Source of the DNA: Azotimanducus chitobiosivorans
GTDB taxonomy: Bacteria > Pseudomonadota > Gammaproteobacteria > Pseudomonadales > Azotimanducaceae
Reading direction: 5' to 3'
Assembly: GCA_965200235.1 (NCBI GenBank)
Contig: OZ241339.1
Span: forward strand, 2,294,001 to 2,358,000
Length of the DNA: 64,000 nucleotides
The notes under the pieces are model-generated. The model had not been told where the DNA came from. It ran no database searches and saw only the letters and a list, made by a program, of their open reading frames with translations. The position numbers and the translations under genes are program-made. Shown piece by piece: positions 1 to 8,379 of this stretch (positions within the stretch are counted from its first letter, which is position 1; each line of letters begins with the position of its first letter).

Positions 1-177
1 TGGGCCAACAGGCGATTTGACACTCAAGTGCAGGCTGAGCGGCCACACCAAGCTCGCGCCGACAATGCAAAGCCATGCAGAGGCGTAGCCGCTCTCGACG
101 GCCAGAAAGCCCCCGCCGAGCATGGCGTAGCCGAGATAGCGAAACTGCGTGATTCGTCGAAGAAGCCCCGCGACCAT
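1..177 (-). CDS. MASE2-like membrane sensor protein, N-terminal part (runs off the window)
   Basis: Reading leftwards from an ATG at 177, the minus strand encodes 59 uninterrupted residues to the window edge. They contain two hydrophobic stretches around YLGYAMLGGGFLAV and ASAWLCIVGASLVWPLSL. A basic start, a short hydrophobic helix and an LVWP-type second helix are what I expect of a MASE2 domain, which anchors diguanylate or adenylate cyclases in the inner membrane. The catalytic part would lie outside the window, so the enzyme class is an inference. The gene diverges from the transporter at 362, leaving about 185 bp between them for promoters. Confidence 0.5.
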   Translation of the reverse strand, partial: MVAGLLRRITQFRYLGYAMLGGGFLAVESGYASAWLCIVGASLVWPLSLHLSVKSPVGP

Positions 178-361
178 GTGCGACGCGCTTTGCTGAAGTA
201 CAGGAAAAGCCTAGCGCACGGGTCCTTCGGGTGTTTGCGAGATTGCCTAGGACGCTTGTGGGACATCTGCGCCGTATGTGAGCGTCTTGCAATCACGTCG
301 CTCCCGTGAGGTGTACGATGGGCAATGACCCAAGCGTGAGCCGCCGCAGAAATCTTCACCG

Positions 362-1717
362 ATGCCAGCACGCATTGACCGCAAAACGATCCTCGTCTAC
401 GGCACGCTTGGCTGCCCCATTGCCGTACTCAGCTACCCTATGACGCTGTTCTTGCATCCGCACTATGCGGATGAACTCGGACTCGGACTCGCCGCCATCA
501 GCACGGTGCTGCTGTTCTCGCGCTTGACCGATTTCGTCACCGACCCGCTCATGGGCTGGTTGAGCGACCGCACGCGCTCTCGGTTCGGTCGTCGCAAGCC
601 CTACTTGGTGATCGGCCTGCCAGTGATGATGCTCGGCATCTGGAAGCTGTTCATGCCGGAGCCGCCGGTGGACATCTGGTACATGCTGATTTGGAACATG
701 GTCGTCTACCTCGGCTGGACCATCATGGTGCTGCCCTACAACGCCTGGGGGGCGGAGCTGTCTGACAACTACATGGTGCGCGCGAGCATCACCGCCACAC
801 GTCAGGTGTACGTCATCTCGGGTGTCATCGCCGCGAGTGTCGTCATTTGGATCTATCAGGAATGGCTGAATCGCCCCGACCCCGGCGAAGTGTTGACCGG
901 CATCGGGTTGACACTGCTCGTCATGCTTCCCGCCTCGGTTGCGCTATTGCTTGTTCTGGTGCCGGAGAAGCCGGCGCCCGCGCCGTCGAGGCAACGGGCT
1001 TGGTGGCGCGAGATTTCGAGCATGTGGAGAATCGGCCCGTTCCGCCGCATGGTCTACGTGGCGGCGGCGATTGTCATCGGCGAAGCGTCGCGTCATGCCG
1101 TGCTCGTCTTCTTTATGGAGGATGTCTTGCAGGCAGCGGACCGCATCGGGCGCACCTTCATCCTCTACTATCTCATGGGCGTGGCCGCCATCCCTCTGTG
1201 GCAGCGCCTCGCGCGCCGCTATGGCAAGCACCGGTCACTCGCAGGCGCGATGACGTTTTCCGCGCTCATGGTGTTGGCAACCGCCTTCTTGGGCGCGGGC
1301 GACTACAGCACCTTCCTGATCTTTTATGTGCTCAAAGGCGCGACCTTCGGCGCGTTCGCATACCTGCCGCTTGCCATCCTCGCCGATGTGGTCGATGTCG
1401 ATACCGTCGTCACGAGGCAGAAGCGCGCGGGACTCTTCTTCGCGGTGTTCGGCGCCATCGACAAGATCGGCCTCGCCGTCGGCCTGTTCATCGCGATTCA
1501 GGTGCTGAATCTCACCGGCTACGATCCGCAGGTCGAACCGAACGCGGCAGGGCTGTGGATGATCCGCTTGGAATACGCGGTCATTCCGACATTCTTTTTC
1601 CTGCTGGCGTCGTATCTCGTATGGAACTTCCCATTGACGAGCGAACGCCACTCGCGGCTCGTGGCCGCACTAGAGCGACGAGAAGCGAGGTCGCTGAAGA
1701 CTGCTGCGGCGGCGTAG
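362..1717 (+). CDS. GPH-family (MelB-like) sugar:cation symporter, MFS
   Basis: The 451-residue protein has about 12 hydrophobic segments, the usual size for the glycoside-pentoside-hexuronide (GPH) branch of the major facilitator superfamily. Near residues 57-81 it carries an acidic helix (TDFVTDPLMGWLSD) followed by the loop DRTRSRFGRRKPYL, which is the GPH signature; the helix aspartates are where MelB-type carriers bind cation and sugar. It should import a sugar or glycoside across the inner membrane with Na+ or H+. The substrate cannot be read from sequence, although the hexosaminidase pathway at 9-12 kb is nearby. No strong ribosome-binding site precedes the ATG. The gene ends 5 bp from the convergent acyl-CoA dehydrogenase. 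Confidence 0.85.
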   Translation: MPARIDRKTILVYGTLGCPIAVLSYPMTLFLHPHYADELGLGLAAISTVLLFSRLTDFVTDPLMGWLSDRTRSRFGRRKPYLVIGLPVMMLGIWKLFMPEPPVDIWYMLIWNMVVYLGWTIMVLPYNAWGAELSDNYMVRASITATRQVYVISGVIAASVVIWIYQEWLNRPDPGEVLTGIGLTLLVMLPASVALLLVLVPEKPAPAPSRQRAWWREISSMWRIGPFRRMVYVAAAIVIGEASRHAVLVFFMEDVLQAADRIGRTFILYYLMGVAAIPLWQRLARRYGKHRSLAGAMTFSALMVLATAFLGAGDYSTFLIFYVLKGATFGAFAYLPLAILADVVDVDTVVTRQKRAGLFFAVFGAIDKIGLAVGLFIAIQVLNLTGYDPQVEPNAAGLWMIRLEYAVIPTFFFLLASYLVWNFPLTSERHSRLVAALERREARSLKTAAAA

Positions 1718-1722
1718 CACTG

Positions 1723-2970
1723 CTACCAAACCCCATGCTTCTGCAATTCATGGCGCCCGACCACCATGTGGTGCACTTCGTCAGGGCCGTCGGCGAAGCG
1801 CAAGTATCGCTGCGTGGCGTACATCTCCGCGAGCGGCGTCCATCTGGACAGCCCAGTTGCGCCGTGCATTTGGATGGCCGCGTCAATGATCTCGCAGACT
1901 TTCTCCGGCACCATTGCCTTGACTGCGCTGATGTACACGCGGGCTTCCCGATTCCCTAGCACGTCCATGGCCTTGGCGGCCTGCAGCACCGCGAGGCGCA
2001 TGGCATTCGCTTCGATGCGCGCTCTTGAAATGACTTCGACATTCTTGCCAAGCTTGGCGATGGGTTTGCCGAACGCCTCGCGGGTGCCCGCACGCTTCAC
2101 CATCAATTCAATGGCCTTCTCGGCGGCGCCGAGCGAACGCATGCAGTGATGAATCCTGCCCGGCCCAAGGCGCAGCTGCGAAATCTCGAACCCGCGTCCT
2201 TCGCCAAGCAGGACATTCTCCTTCGGCACGCGAACGTTGTTGAACTTCATGTGCATGTGGCCTCTCGGCGCGTGGACATCGCCAAACACATCCATGGGGC
2301 CGACAATCTCGACGCCCGGCGTGTCTCTTGGCACCAGAATCTGCGATTGCTGGCGGTTTGGCGCGGCATCGGGACTGGTTTTGACCATGACGATCATGAT
2401 TTTGCAGCGAGGGTCCGCGACATTTGAAATCCAGTACTTCTCGCCGTTGATGACCCACTCGTCGCCGTCGAGCACCGCGGTTGAACTGATGTTCTTGGCG
2501 TCCGACGATGGCTGCATGGGCTCGGTCATCACATAGGCCGAACGAATCTCGCCATTCAGCAGCGGTTCGAGCCACTGTGCTTTTTGCGCCGGCGTGCCGA
2601 CATGCGCGAGCACTTCCATGTTGCCCGTGTCGGGCGCTGAACAATTGAGCGTCTCGGAGGCGAGCGGATACTTCCCTAGCTCAGCCGCGATGTATGCGTA
2701 GTCCAAATTCGTCAGTCCGTGGCCAATTTCGGAATCCGGCAGGAAGAAGTTCCACAGCCCCGACGCTTTGGCCTTGTCTTTCGCGCCTTCGAGCAACTCA
2801 AGCTGACGCGGATGCCAACTCCAGATGTCGTCCTTCTCCTTATCCAAGGCCGAGAACTCTTCCGAGATGGGCTCGACGTTGTCGGCAATATGCTTCTTCA
2901 CCAAGTCCATGAGCGGTTCGGCTTCGCTCGACATGGCGAGGTGGAAGAGGTCTGCGTTGGTGTCAGTCAC
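1723..2970 (-). CDS. Acyl-CoA dehydrogenase, ACAD10/11-like
   Basis: This 415-residue flavoprotein should catalyse FAD-dependent alpha,beta-dehydrogenation of an acyl-CoA, the first step of beta-oxidation. The full three-part fold is present: an all-helical N-terminus, a beta domain with AYVMTEP and the substrate/FAD region YWISN, and a C-terminal helical domain with AFGKPIAKLG and QMHGATGLSR. The motif ADGPDEVHH near the C-terminus holds a glutamate at the position of the catalytic base in the ACAD10/11 and related long-chain groups. It is transcribed alone, convergent with the transporter and divergent from the SRPBCC gene at 3070. Confidence 0.92.
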   Translation of the reverse strand: MTDTNADLFHLAMSSEAEPLMDLVKKHIADNVEPISEEFSALDKEKDDIWSWHPRQLELLEGAKDKAKASGLWNFFLPDSEIGHGLTNLDYAYIAAELGKYPLASETLNCSAPDTGNMEVLAHVGTPAQKAQWLEPLLNGEIRSAYVMTEPMQPSSDAKNISSTAVLDGDEWVINGEKYWISNVADPRCKIMIVMVKTSPDAAPNRQQSQILVPRDTPGVEIVGPMDVFGDVHAPRGHMHMKFNNVRVPKENVLLGEGRGFEISQLRLGPGRIHHCMRSLGAAEKAIELMVKRAGTREAFGKPIAKLGKNVEVISRARIEANAMRLAVLQAAKAMDVLGNREARVYISAVKAMVPEKVCEIIDAAIQMHGATGLSRWTPLAEMYATQRYLRFADGPDEVHHMVVGRHELQKHGVW

Positions 2971-3069
2971 TTTGAACTCCTGTGAATATGGTCACTGCGA
3001 ATGGTACACGCATGGGACGCGACAGCTATATCATCTCTTTCCCGTCGTAGCTGGGCTGGAGACAGAACA

Positions 3070-3576
3070 GTGTATTGGAGAGTGCTGAAATTCGGCTTGC
3101 TGGTTGTCGCTGGCCTTGCAGTCGCTTCCTTGCTAACAACCAAGACCTTTCGCGTCGAAGCCGTTATTCCTGCCACGCCGGAAGAGGTCTGGGCTGTGTT
3201 GACAGACACCGAACGCTATCCGCAATGGAACCCTGTCTTCGTTGAAGTTGTGGGTGAATACGAGACTGGCGCAGAGGTGCTCAACAAGGTGAAGGATGCC
3301 TCAGGCAATATCCTTGAAATGACGGCCACCGTCCGGACGGTCGCGCCGTATCAGGAACTGCGCCAGACCGGCGGCACGCATGGGATCATCACCTTCGACC
3401 ACCGCTGGCTGCTAGAACCGGTCGAAGGCGGCACCAAAGTCATTCAGCATGAAATAGACCGAGGCGCCCTTCTTTGGTTCTGGAATTCCGATTGGATTGA
3501 ACCCGCCTATGCGAGAACGACTGAAGCGCTTGCCCAGCGCGTCGCGCAGATGCGCGGTCGCACCCGTCGAGAATAG
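3070..3576 (+). CDS. SRPBCC (START-like) family protein with an N-terminal membrane anchor
   Basis: After one hydrophobic helix (FGLLVVAGLAVASLL), the protein begins an SRPBCC/polyketide-cyclase-like fold: EAVIPATPEEVWAVLTD, YPQWNPV, a central beta region and a long C-terminal helix. This fold binds hydrophobic ligands, and no ligand can be named. I prefer the GTG at 3070 because a GGAG lies 8 nt upstream at 3058-3061. The reading frame is also open back to an ATG at 3001, which would add 23 residues lacking a recognisable signal. The final protein is 168 residues with the GTG start. Confidence 0.75.
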   Translation: MYWRVLKFGLLVVAGLAVASLLTTKTFRVEAVIPATPEEVWAVLTDTERYPQWNPVFVEVVGEYETGAEVLNKVKDASGNILEMTATVRTVAPYQELRQTGGTHGIITFDHRWLLEPVEGGTKVIQHEIDRGALLWFWNSDWIEPAYARTTEALAQRVAQMRGRTRRE

Positions 3577-3593
3577 TCATGGTTTAACGCTTA

Positions 3594-3779
3594 TGGAGTA
3601 TCTCGGCGGTTCACCGCTGTATGGTCAATCGCCTCGCGGAAATGCAATTGAGAGTGCTGAGGGAAGAAATCATAAAGCGCTTTCGCCATGTCGAAGTGGT
3701 CGGCGAGCCGAAGCGAACATTCTCCGCTTTCGTCCGGAGCTACACGGAGCTGCCGGTGCGCGTACATCGCTTCGGATGA
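3594..3779 (+). pseudogene. C-terminal fragment of a cytochrome P450 (CYP153-like)
   Basis: Downstream of the SRPBCC gene the plus strand reads HRCMVNRLAEMQLRVL, then EEIIKRF, VEVVGEP and SAFVRSYTELPVRVH before a TGA at 3777-3779. H-x-C followed by NRLAEMQLRVL is the heme-thiolate loop and L helix of bacterial P450s. The VEVVGEP ... FVRxYxxLPV ending is that of CYP153-type alkane/fatty-acid hydroxylases. Upstream of the heme loop the frame degenerates and no I-helix or ExxR region is present, so only the last 60 or so residues survive. It is a gene relic, and suggests a deletion joined it to the ATPase debris that follows. Confidence 0.7.
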
Positions 3780-3847
3780 GCCGTTGCGCTCGGGCCTTCT
3801 TTGCCTTCGGAATCTGAGACTCGTTACACCGCAATCGGAATCTCCAA

Positions 3848-4815
3848 ATGCCTGCATCCGCGATATTCAAATTTAAGAGCATCGGTCCCATATCGCACGC
3901 AGAAATGGAGCTTGGTGACCTGACCGTCATTGCGGGTCGGAACAATACCGGCAAGACATGTCTTGTCTATACCTTGTACGGGCTCCTTCATTTGTGGCGC
4001 GGATGGCCGAGCGCAAGCGTGCTGTTAGATGACGAGAAACGGATGCGGACGGGTTCTCCAGATTTTTCCAATGCTGCCGCGGCGCTGAGCAGAACGGGGC
4101 ACTTCTCGACACAGCTTGTATGGCCGTCGCTCGTGGATGAGAGAAAAATTCTGGTGAACAAACTGGCTCAGGATTTTTCCAAGCACGCCTTGCCGGGTGT
4201 GTTTCGTTCTCGCAGCGAAAACTTCCCAAACTCGTCGATAGAAGTCGTACTGCGGGACGAGGGTTTTGTTTCTGGACAGTCATCTACCAGAGCATTGGGC
4301 TCCAGCTTCGAGTTGCGTATCTCCGACGGCCGTCTCGACATGAGCGCGAATCCCGCTCCCCCAGAAGCTGACGAACTGCAGCGCATTGTCAGTGATTTGT
4401 ATGCTTGGGCTTTGCTCGGCGGCGAATTTGACGAGCCTTTCATATTGTCCGCAGAACGTTTTGGGATTTCCTTGTTTTTTCAGGAACTCGACTTCTCGCG
4501 CGGCTCGTCAGTGCTGGCTTGAAAGTGCTGATCACAACGCACAGTGACTACTTAATCAAGGAACTGAATAATCTGATCATGTTGAGCGGTCTGATTCCGA
4601 ATAACAACGAGATGCGCAAAAGCCATGGATACGAACAGAATGATTTTCTAGACCCTGCCTCAGTGAAGGCCTATGTGGCGGAGAACGGCGAACTTACCTC
4701 GTGTGAGGTAGACGAGCTCGGTATGGACATGCCGGTATTTGACAAAACGATAGACCGAATAAACCGAACATCCAACGCTCTGAGTGCGCACCTCATGAGT
4801 TCGCGCAATGACTGA
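3848..4815 (+). pseudogene. SMC/RecF-type AAA ATPase, collapsed by an internal deletion
   Basis: The 5' piece (3848-4522) encodes an N-terminal ABC/SMC-type ATPase half: a beta-rich start, Walker A as AGRNNTGKT near residues 29-37, and an open frame to ELDFSRGSSVLA. The 3' piece lies in another frame and reads RLLARLVSAGLKVLITTHSDYLIKELNNLIML. This is the region after Walker B, with the conserved switch histidine in TTHSDY. The Walker B/signature segment that should lie between is absent, and the frames change around 4487-4500, so an out-of-frame deletion has destroyed the gene. OLD/RecF-like ATPases with a small partner gene are often defence or nuclease systems; that role is inferred. Confidence 0.75.
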
Positions 4816-5161
4816 GTTTGAGTTTTCCAAGGATCTCGCAAACATCTTGGAAGAAAGGGCAAAGGTGAAGCTTGGCGAGAATGGCTCCGCCATCCTGAAG
4901 GAAGAATTTCTGGACGGTGAAGAAATGAAACTGGATCTACGCGGTGTACCGGAAGGGTCGGTGATACTGAAGCCGGACGAGCTTGGGGGGCTCAAGAAAG
5001 GGCTACGTCATGGAGAATGGTTCAAATCGTGTGACTACATTGTTGTCTGCTCATTGCAGGGACATTGTCATCCGAGCGACCTTGCAAGGCCAAATCGATT
5101 TCGGCGAACTCATTTCAGACCCGCCTTAACCCCTCAAACTGACTCGCCCCAGGTGTCCTGA
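4808..5161 (+). pseudogene. Partner protein of the collapsed ATPase, probably truncated
   Basis: The ATG overlaps the end of the ATPase relic by 8 nt, as expected for a two-gene cassette. The first 85 or so residues look like a genuine protein (an acidic/basic helical start, then LRGVPEGSVILKPDELGG and KSCDYIVVCSLQGH). The rest (HPSDLARPNRFRRTHFRP...) is low-quality basic sequence that overlaps the convergent nitroreductase by 28 bp. I infer that the true C-terminus has been lost around 5060. The family is not recognised. Confidence 0.45.
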
Positions 5162-5796
5162 AAGAATAGCGCCTCGACCGGCAATCTGCGTACCGGACCA
5201 TAGCCCTTGCCGACCGGATAGCCGACCGGAATCGCCGCCGCCGTGTACCAGTCTTCGGGAATGGACAGCAGGGACTTGACTTCAAGTTCATGCTGGCACA
5301 GAAGTGTCGTCAGCACGCACCCTAACCCCTCTACTCGGCAAGCGAGCATGAAATTTTGCACGGCGGGATAAATTGAGCCGCCGCCTACGACAGAGACCCT
5401 GTCCTGTTCGATGTCGGTCACGGCGAGATGCTCAGGGTTGAAGCACATGATCGCGATCAGCGGGTATTCGTGCATGTGCTCAGCCATGTAGCTGCCGGAG
5501 TCGAGCGTGCGAATCATGCCTGCCGCCGCCTCGGGCGTCATGCCCTCGGTGCTCGCATATTTGCTGCAGTACGCTTCCCATATCGGCGCGTAGAGTTCGC
5601 CGAGTCGCGCCTTCTTCGCCGGGTCGGTGACCATGACCATGCGCCATCCTTGGCGATTGCCGCCAGATGGCGCGTGCCGAGTCGCATCAAGGATGCGGGC
5701 AAGCGCTTCGTCTGGGATAGGATCGGGGCGCAGCTTCCGCACGGCGCGCTGCGTGCGCAGAAATTCGTAGAAGGCTTCGGTATCGTGCAATGGCAT
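5134..5796 (-). CDS. Nitroreductase-family flavoenzyme
   Basis: The 220-residue protein matches the FMN-dependent nitroreductase fold. The N-terminal RTQRAVRKLRPDPIPDEAL and RHAPSGGNRQGWRMVMV segments bind FMN phosphate and the isoalloxazine ring. A central VVGGGSIYPAVQNFMLACRVEGLGCVLTT segment follows, then a C-terminal GYPVGKGYGPVRRLPVE. It should reduce nitro, quinone or enone substrates with NAD(P)H; the physiological substrate is unknown. The start follows a short gap after a 195-bp inverted-repeat element. Its 3' end runs 28 bp into the remnant partner gene, which is evidence that the neighbouring DNA arrived later. Confidence 0.88.
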   Translation of the reverse strand: MPLHDTEAFYEFLRTQRAVRKLRPDPIPDEALARILDATRHAPSGGNRQGWRMVMVTDPAKKARLGELYAPIWEAYCSKYASTEGMTPEAAAGMIRTLDSGSYMAEHMHEYPLIAIMCFNPEHLAVTDIEQDRVSVVGGGSIYPAVQNFMLACRVEGLGCVLTTLLCQHELEVKSLLSIPEDWYTAAAIPVGYPVGKGYGPVRRLPVEALFFQDTWGESV

Positions 5797-5819
5797 GTGA
5801 TCGCTTAACTCCTAGGGAC

Positions 5820-6014
5820 GGGCTGATTAAGTCTGCGAAGCTCAGAGGTCATGTCAGTGGGCACACGGAGGTGCCCACTGACATGACCTCCCGAAGGGCG
5901 CTTCGCGTGGTTGTAGAGACGAGTTCGTTGATTTTTTCGGTCACGATAGTGTAAGCGAGTCGATTTCGATGTGCCCACAAGAGAAGCGCTGAGCGAAGTA
6001 GACTTGATCAGCCC
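5820..6014. repeat. MITE-like element with imperfect terminal inverted repeats
   Basis: The ends of this 195-bp segment are inverted copies of each other: gggctgattaagtctgcgaa at 5820 against gggctgatcaagtctacttc read from 6014 on the other strand. 21 of 26 terminal positions match. There is no open frame inside. No clear target duplication is visible, so it could also be a decayed insertion-sequence end pair or a complex terminator between the two minus-strand genes. Confidence 0.5.
5845..5890. terminator. Perfect 20-bp hairpin (possible terminator or attenuator)
   Basis: Bases 5845-5864 and 5871-5890 are perfect reverse complements (gaggtcatgtcagtgggcac) around a 6-nt loop. The hairpin lies downstream of the coiled-coil protein gene, where a terminator would be expected. 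It has no clean T-tract on either side, so a structural or mobile-element role inside the 5820-6014 repeat is equally possible. Confidence 0.5.
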
Positions 6015-6023
6015 TTTCCTTGA

Positions 6024-6794
6024 CTATTCCTCAATCGCGCCGATCGATGAGCGCGGTGGCGGCGGCGTACCCTGCACTTCGGCGCGAAGGGACTCGATGC
6101 GGGTGTTGGTCTGGCGACGAAACGCATCGACCGATTTCTGAAACTCCTCGTTTTCTTTCAGCAATTTCGAGAGCTCGGATTCCATGCGTGCCAGCGTGAT
6201 GCTCGCCGTGTTGGACTTGTCCGCAGAGTCGCGCGCTGTTCGGCCAACTTCCGTCACCAAGCGGCTTAATCGATCAAGCTGGTTCATGATGTCCTGCTGG
6301 TTCTGAAAGCCCTTCTCGACCCGCGCGACGGCTGCATTGAGGCTGTCGAGTTGCTTATTGATGTTGGCGATGCGTCCCTGCGCGGTTTTGACGGCCGCCT
6401 GATTCTCGGTGATCCAGTTCTTGTTACGTTCATTCGTTACCGCCCACAGCTTGCGAATCTCGTCTTCCCAGAAGTCGACCTGGCCTTCGATTTCCGTATC
6501 CGCGCGGCTGCGCGTCTCGTCGCTGATCTGCAGCCGCGCTTCGATTTCGCCGAGGCGCGCACGCGCGTCTTGATCTTCGGATTGCAAGGCGACCAATTCG
6601 GTTTGCGCGCTGAACGCGAGCCAGCCGAGCACGATAACGCCGACAAGGCCAAGGACCAGCAAAGCGTAGATGCCGCTCTGGCGGCCACCAGACGCACCGC
6701 CCGACGGCGCGCTGCGCCTTGAGGTGCGCGAGTAGCCGCTGCTGCCGCCGAGCCCGTCGGTGGTCAGCGGATCGTCAGGCGAGGAATCTGACAC
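6024..6794 (-). CDS. Single-pass membrane protein with a long coiled coil, unknown function
   Basis: The 256-residue protein has a disordered Ser/Gly-rich head (residues 1-38), one transmembrane helix (GIYALLVLGLVGVIVLGWLAF, about 41-61), then an alpha-helical region to about residue 240 and a proline-rich tail (TPPPPRSS). The helical part is rich in heptad-like Leu/Ile/Val with Glu/Arg/Lys, typical of an extended periplasmic coiled coil. I do not recognise a family. It starts 10 bp downstream of the urate-oxidase-N-type gene on the same strand, so the two are probably cotranscribed. Confidence 0.65.
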   Translation of the reverse strand: MSDSSPDDPLTTDGLGGSSGYSRTSRRSAPSGGASGGRQSGIYALLVLGLVGVIVLGWLAFSAQTELVALQSEDQDARARLGEIEARLQISDETRSRADTEIEGQVDFWEDEIRKLWAVTNERNKNWITENQAAVKTAQGRIANINKQLDSLNAAVARVEKGFQNQQDIMNQLDRLSRLVTEVGRTARDSADKSNTASITLARMESELSKLLKENEEFQKSVDAFRRQTNTRIESLRAEVQGTPPPPRSSIGAIEE

Positions 6795-6804
6795 GGAGCG
6801 CCTT

Positions 6805-7470
6805 CTACAGGATAGTGGCGAGGTATGCCATCACCACCGTCAACACCAGCGAGCTGACGATGACCGCGCGCACCGATTCGATGACCGATTGCATCTTGCC
6901 CAAAATCGCGTTGGCTTCAATGGCAAGGATGATGACGCCGAGCACGAGAACATTGATGGGACTGATGCTCATGACCTGTCCGGCGATGGCTGGCGCGTGC
7001 GCGCTGAATGTCATGAAAAACAGCATCGGCAGCGAGAACAGTGTATTGGTTCGCGATGCGAGCAGTGCTTTGGCGGCTGCAGCGCCCGCATTCGGGTCGG
7101 CCGCGCCTCCACCCTGCACAGCTTCGTTGGAGGCAATGACGATGCGCTGATTCGGCCAGATAATGAGCCACACGTTGAGGAACATGATGATGGCCATGAC
7201 GCTGCCCCAGGCAATGTAGGTGGTCGTCGCCATGCCGCGGAAGTAGAGCAGCAGCACGCCGGTCAGGAAGGTGAACATGGCCGCCCAGCGGAACCACCAG
7301 AGGGCGCGCGGCACGAGTTTGGTAAAGGCATCGGTGCGCGAAGAGGCGTCAAGCTCTTTGAATGCGCTGCCCTGCACGAAGTTGAAGTAGTACAGGAGTC
7401 CGATCCAAGTGATGCCGAACAGGGTGTGCCCCCATCGGGCCAACACATCGATAAACACTTCCATGCCCAT
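6805..7470 (-). CDS. Urate oxidase N-terminal-domain (PuuD-type) membrane protein
   Basis: About seven hydrophobic segments are seen, with the conserved start LARWGHTLFGITWIGLLYYFNFVQ and the later WLIIWPNQRIVIA. Both are hallmarks of the integral-membrane urate oxidase N-terminal domain family (PF06181). PuuD-type enzymes fuse this domain to cytochrome c; here there is no CxxCH, so electron transfer would need a separate partner and urate oxidation is unproven. The start is the ATG at 7470, with GGAG six bases upstream; the frame is open 16 codons further back without a site. It diverges from the lipoprotein gene at 7510. Confidence 0.75.
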   Translation of the reverse strand: MGMEVFIDVLARWGHTLFGITWIGLLYYFNFVQGSAFKELDASSRTDAFTKLVPRALWWFRWAAMFTFLTGVLLLYFRGMATTTYIAWGSVMAIIMFLNVWLIIWPNQRIVIASNEAVQGGGAADPNAGAAAAKALLASRTNTLFSLPMLFFMTFSAHAPAIAGQVMSISPINVLVLGVIILAIEANAILGKMQSVIESVRAVIVSSLVLTVVMAYLATIL

Positions 7471-7509
7471 AATAGTCTCCTGAAATGGTCCGAAGAAAAA
7501 GCTGACGGA

Positions 7510-8379
7510 ATGATACACCTACCCTTGTGCGCCAAGAAAGTCTGCCGCGGCTCTATTTTGCTGTTGTGCGCGCTTGTCACCCTCACTGGCTGCGGCGTGC
7601 AGTTTTTCTGCAACAATCTCGACAGCTTTCTTGCGGCGGCGCTGGAAGACTATATTGATTTGACGGCGGAGCAAGAAACGCTCTTTGAGTCAGAGCTCGA
7701 GACACTCTGGCGCTGGCACAGGTACGAAGAGCTACCGCGCTACGCAAGCGACTTGGAGCGCTTTGCGGCGGCCGTGGAACGAGGCATCCAGCCTGCCGAC
7801 TTCGAGCAGGTTTACGAGACCGTGCAAGGCTGGTGGCGGCGCATCGAGCGCACCGGCGAACCGGCGGCCAAGCGGTTCATCAAGCGCTTCAGCGACGCGC
7901 AAGTCGATCAGATTGCGGAGAAGTTCAAAAAAGAGAACGAGCGCTTGGACAAGCGTGCGGCGCGTCGGTCGCGCGAAGACCGGCAAGATCGGTGGCGCAA
8001 GAACTTCAAGCGCATCCTCGAACGGTTCGCGGGCGCTTTGAATCGGGAACAGAAATCGCTACTTGCTGCGGGCGCGTCCGAATATCGGCCGGAAAGCGAG
8101 GGCTGGAGCGAGTATCGGCTACGCTGGCAGACTGAATTCCTGTCGCTACTCAAAGCCCGAGGCGACAAGGAGGCCTTTGATGCCCAGTTTGAGGCCGTGT
8201 TCGGCCCGCAGCAGCGCTTCTACAGCCAAGACCTGATCGACGCGGAGGTGCACAACCAAGCACTCGTGAGGCGTGTCCTGCTTGAAGTGCTCGCATCACT
8301 CAGCGCAGAGCAAACGACGAGGATACAGGCGCGTCTCGCCGACTACGCCGAGGATTTGCGCGAGCTTTCGCGGTCTTGA
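7510..8379 (+). CDS. DUF6279-type lipoprotein
   Basis: A signal peptide with a lipobox (LLLCALVTLTGC, Cys about residue 28) targets the protein for lipidation. The mature part is a charged, mostly helical domain beginning VQFFCNNLDSFLAAALEDYIDLTAEQ. This NNLD...ALEDYIDLT...Q pattern is the signature I associate with DUF6279 lipoproteins of Gammaproteobacteria; their function is unknown. A much longer frame is open upstream, but it is antisense to the membrane protein gene and lacks the signal. The 3' end overlaps the convergent AlkD-like gene by 80 bp. Confidence 0.75.
   Translation: MIHLPLCAKKVCRGSILLLCALVTLTGCGVQFFCNNLDSFLAAALEDYIDLTAEQETLFESELETLWRWHRYEELPRYASDLERFAAAVERGIQPADFEQVYETVQGWWRRIERTGEPAAKRFIKRFSDAQVDQIAEKFKKENERLDKRAARRSREDRQDRWRKNFKRILERFAGALNREQKSLLAAGASEYRPESEGWSEYRLRWQTEFLSLLKARGDKEAFDAQFEAVFGPQQRFYSQDLIDAEVHNQALVRRVLLEVLASLSAEQTTRIQARLADYAEDLRELSRS

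Noticed and set aside
847..1959. Plus-strand frame of 370 codons overlapping the transporter
   Set aside because: It is an Arg/His-rich alternative frame of the sugar transporter gene, which has normal membrane helices.
6760..7509. 250-codon upstream extension of the lipoprotein frame
   Set aside because: The extension is antisense to the urate-oxidase-N-type gene and would bury the signal peptide; the lipobox start at 7510 is convincing.
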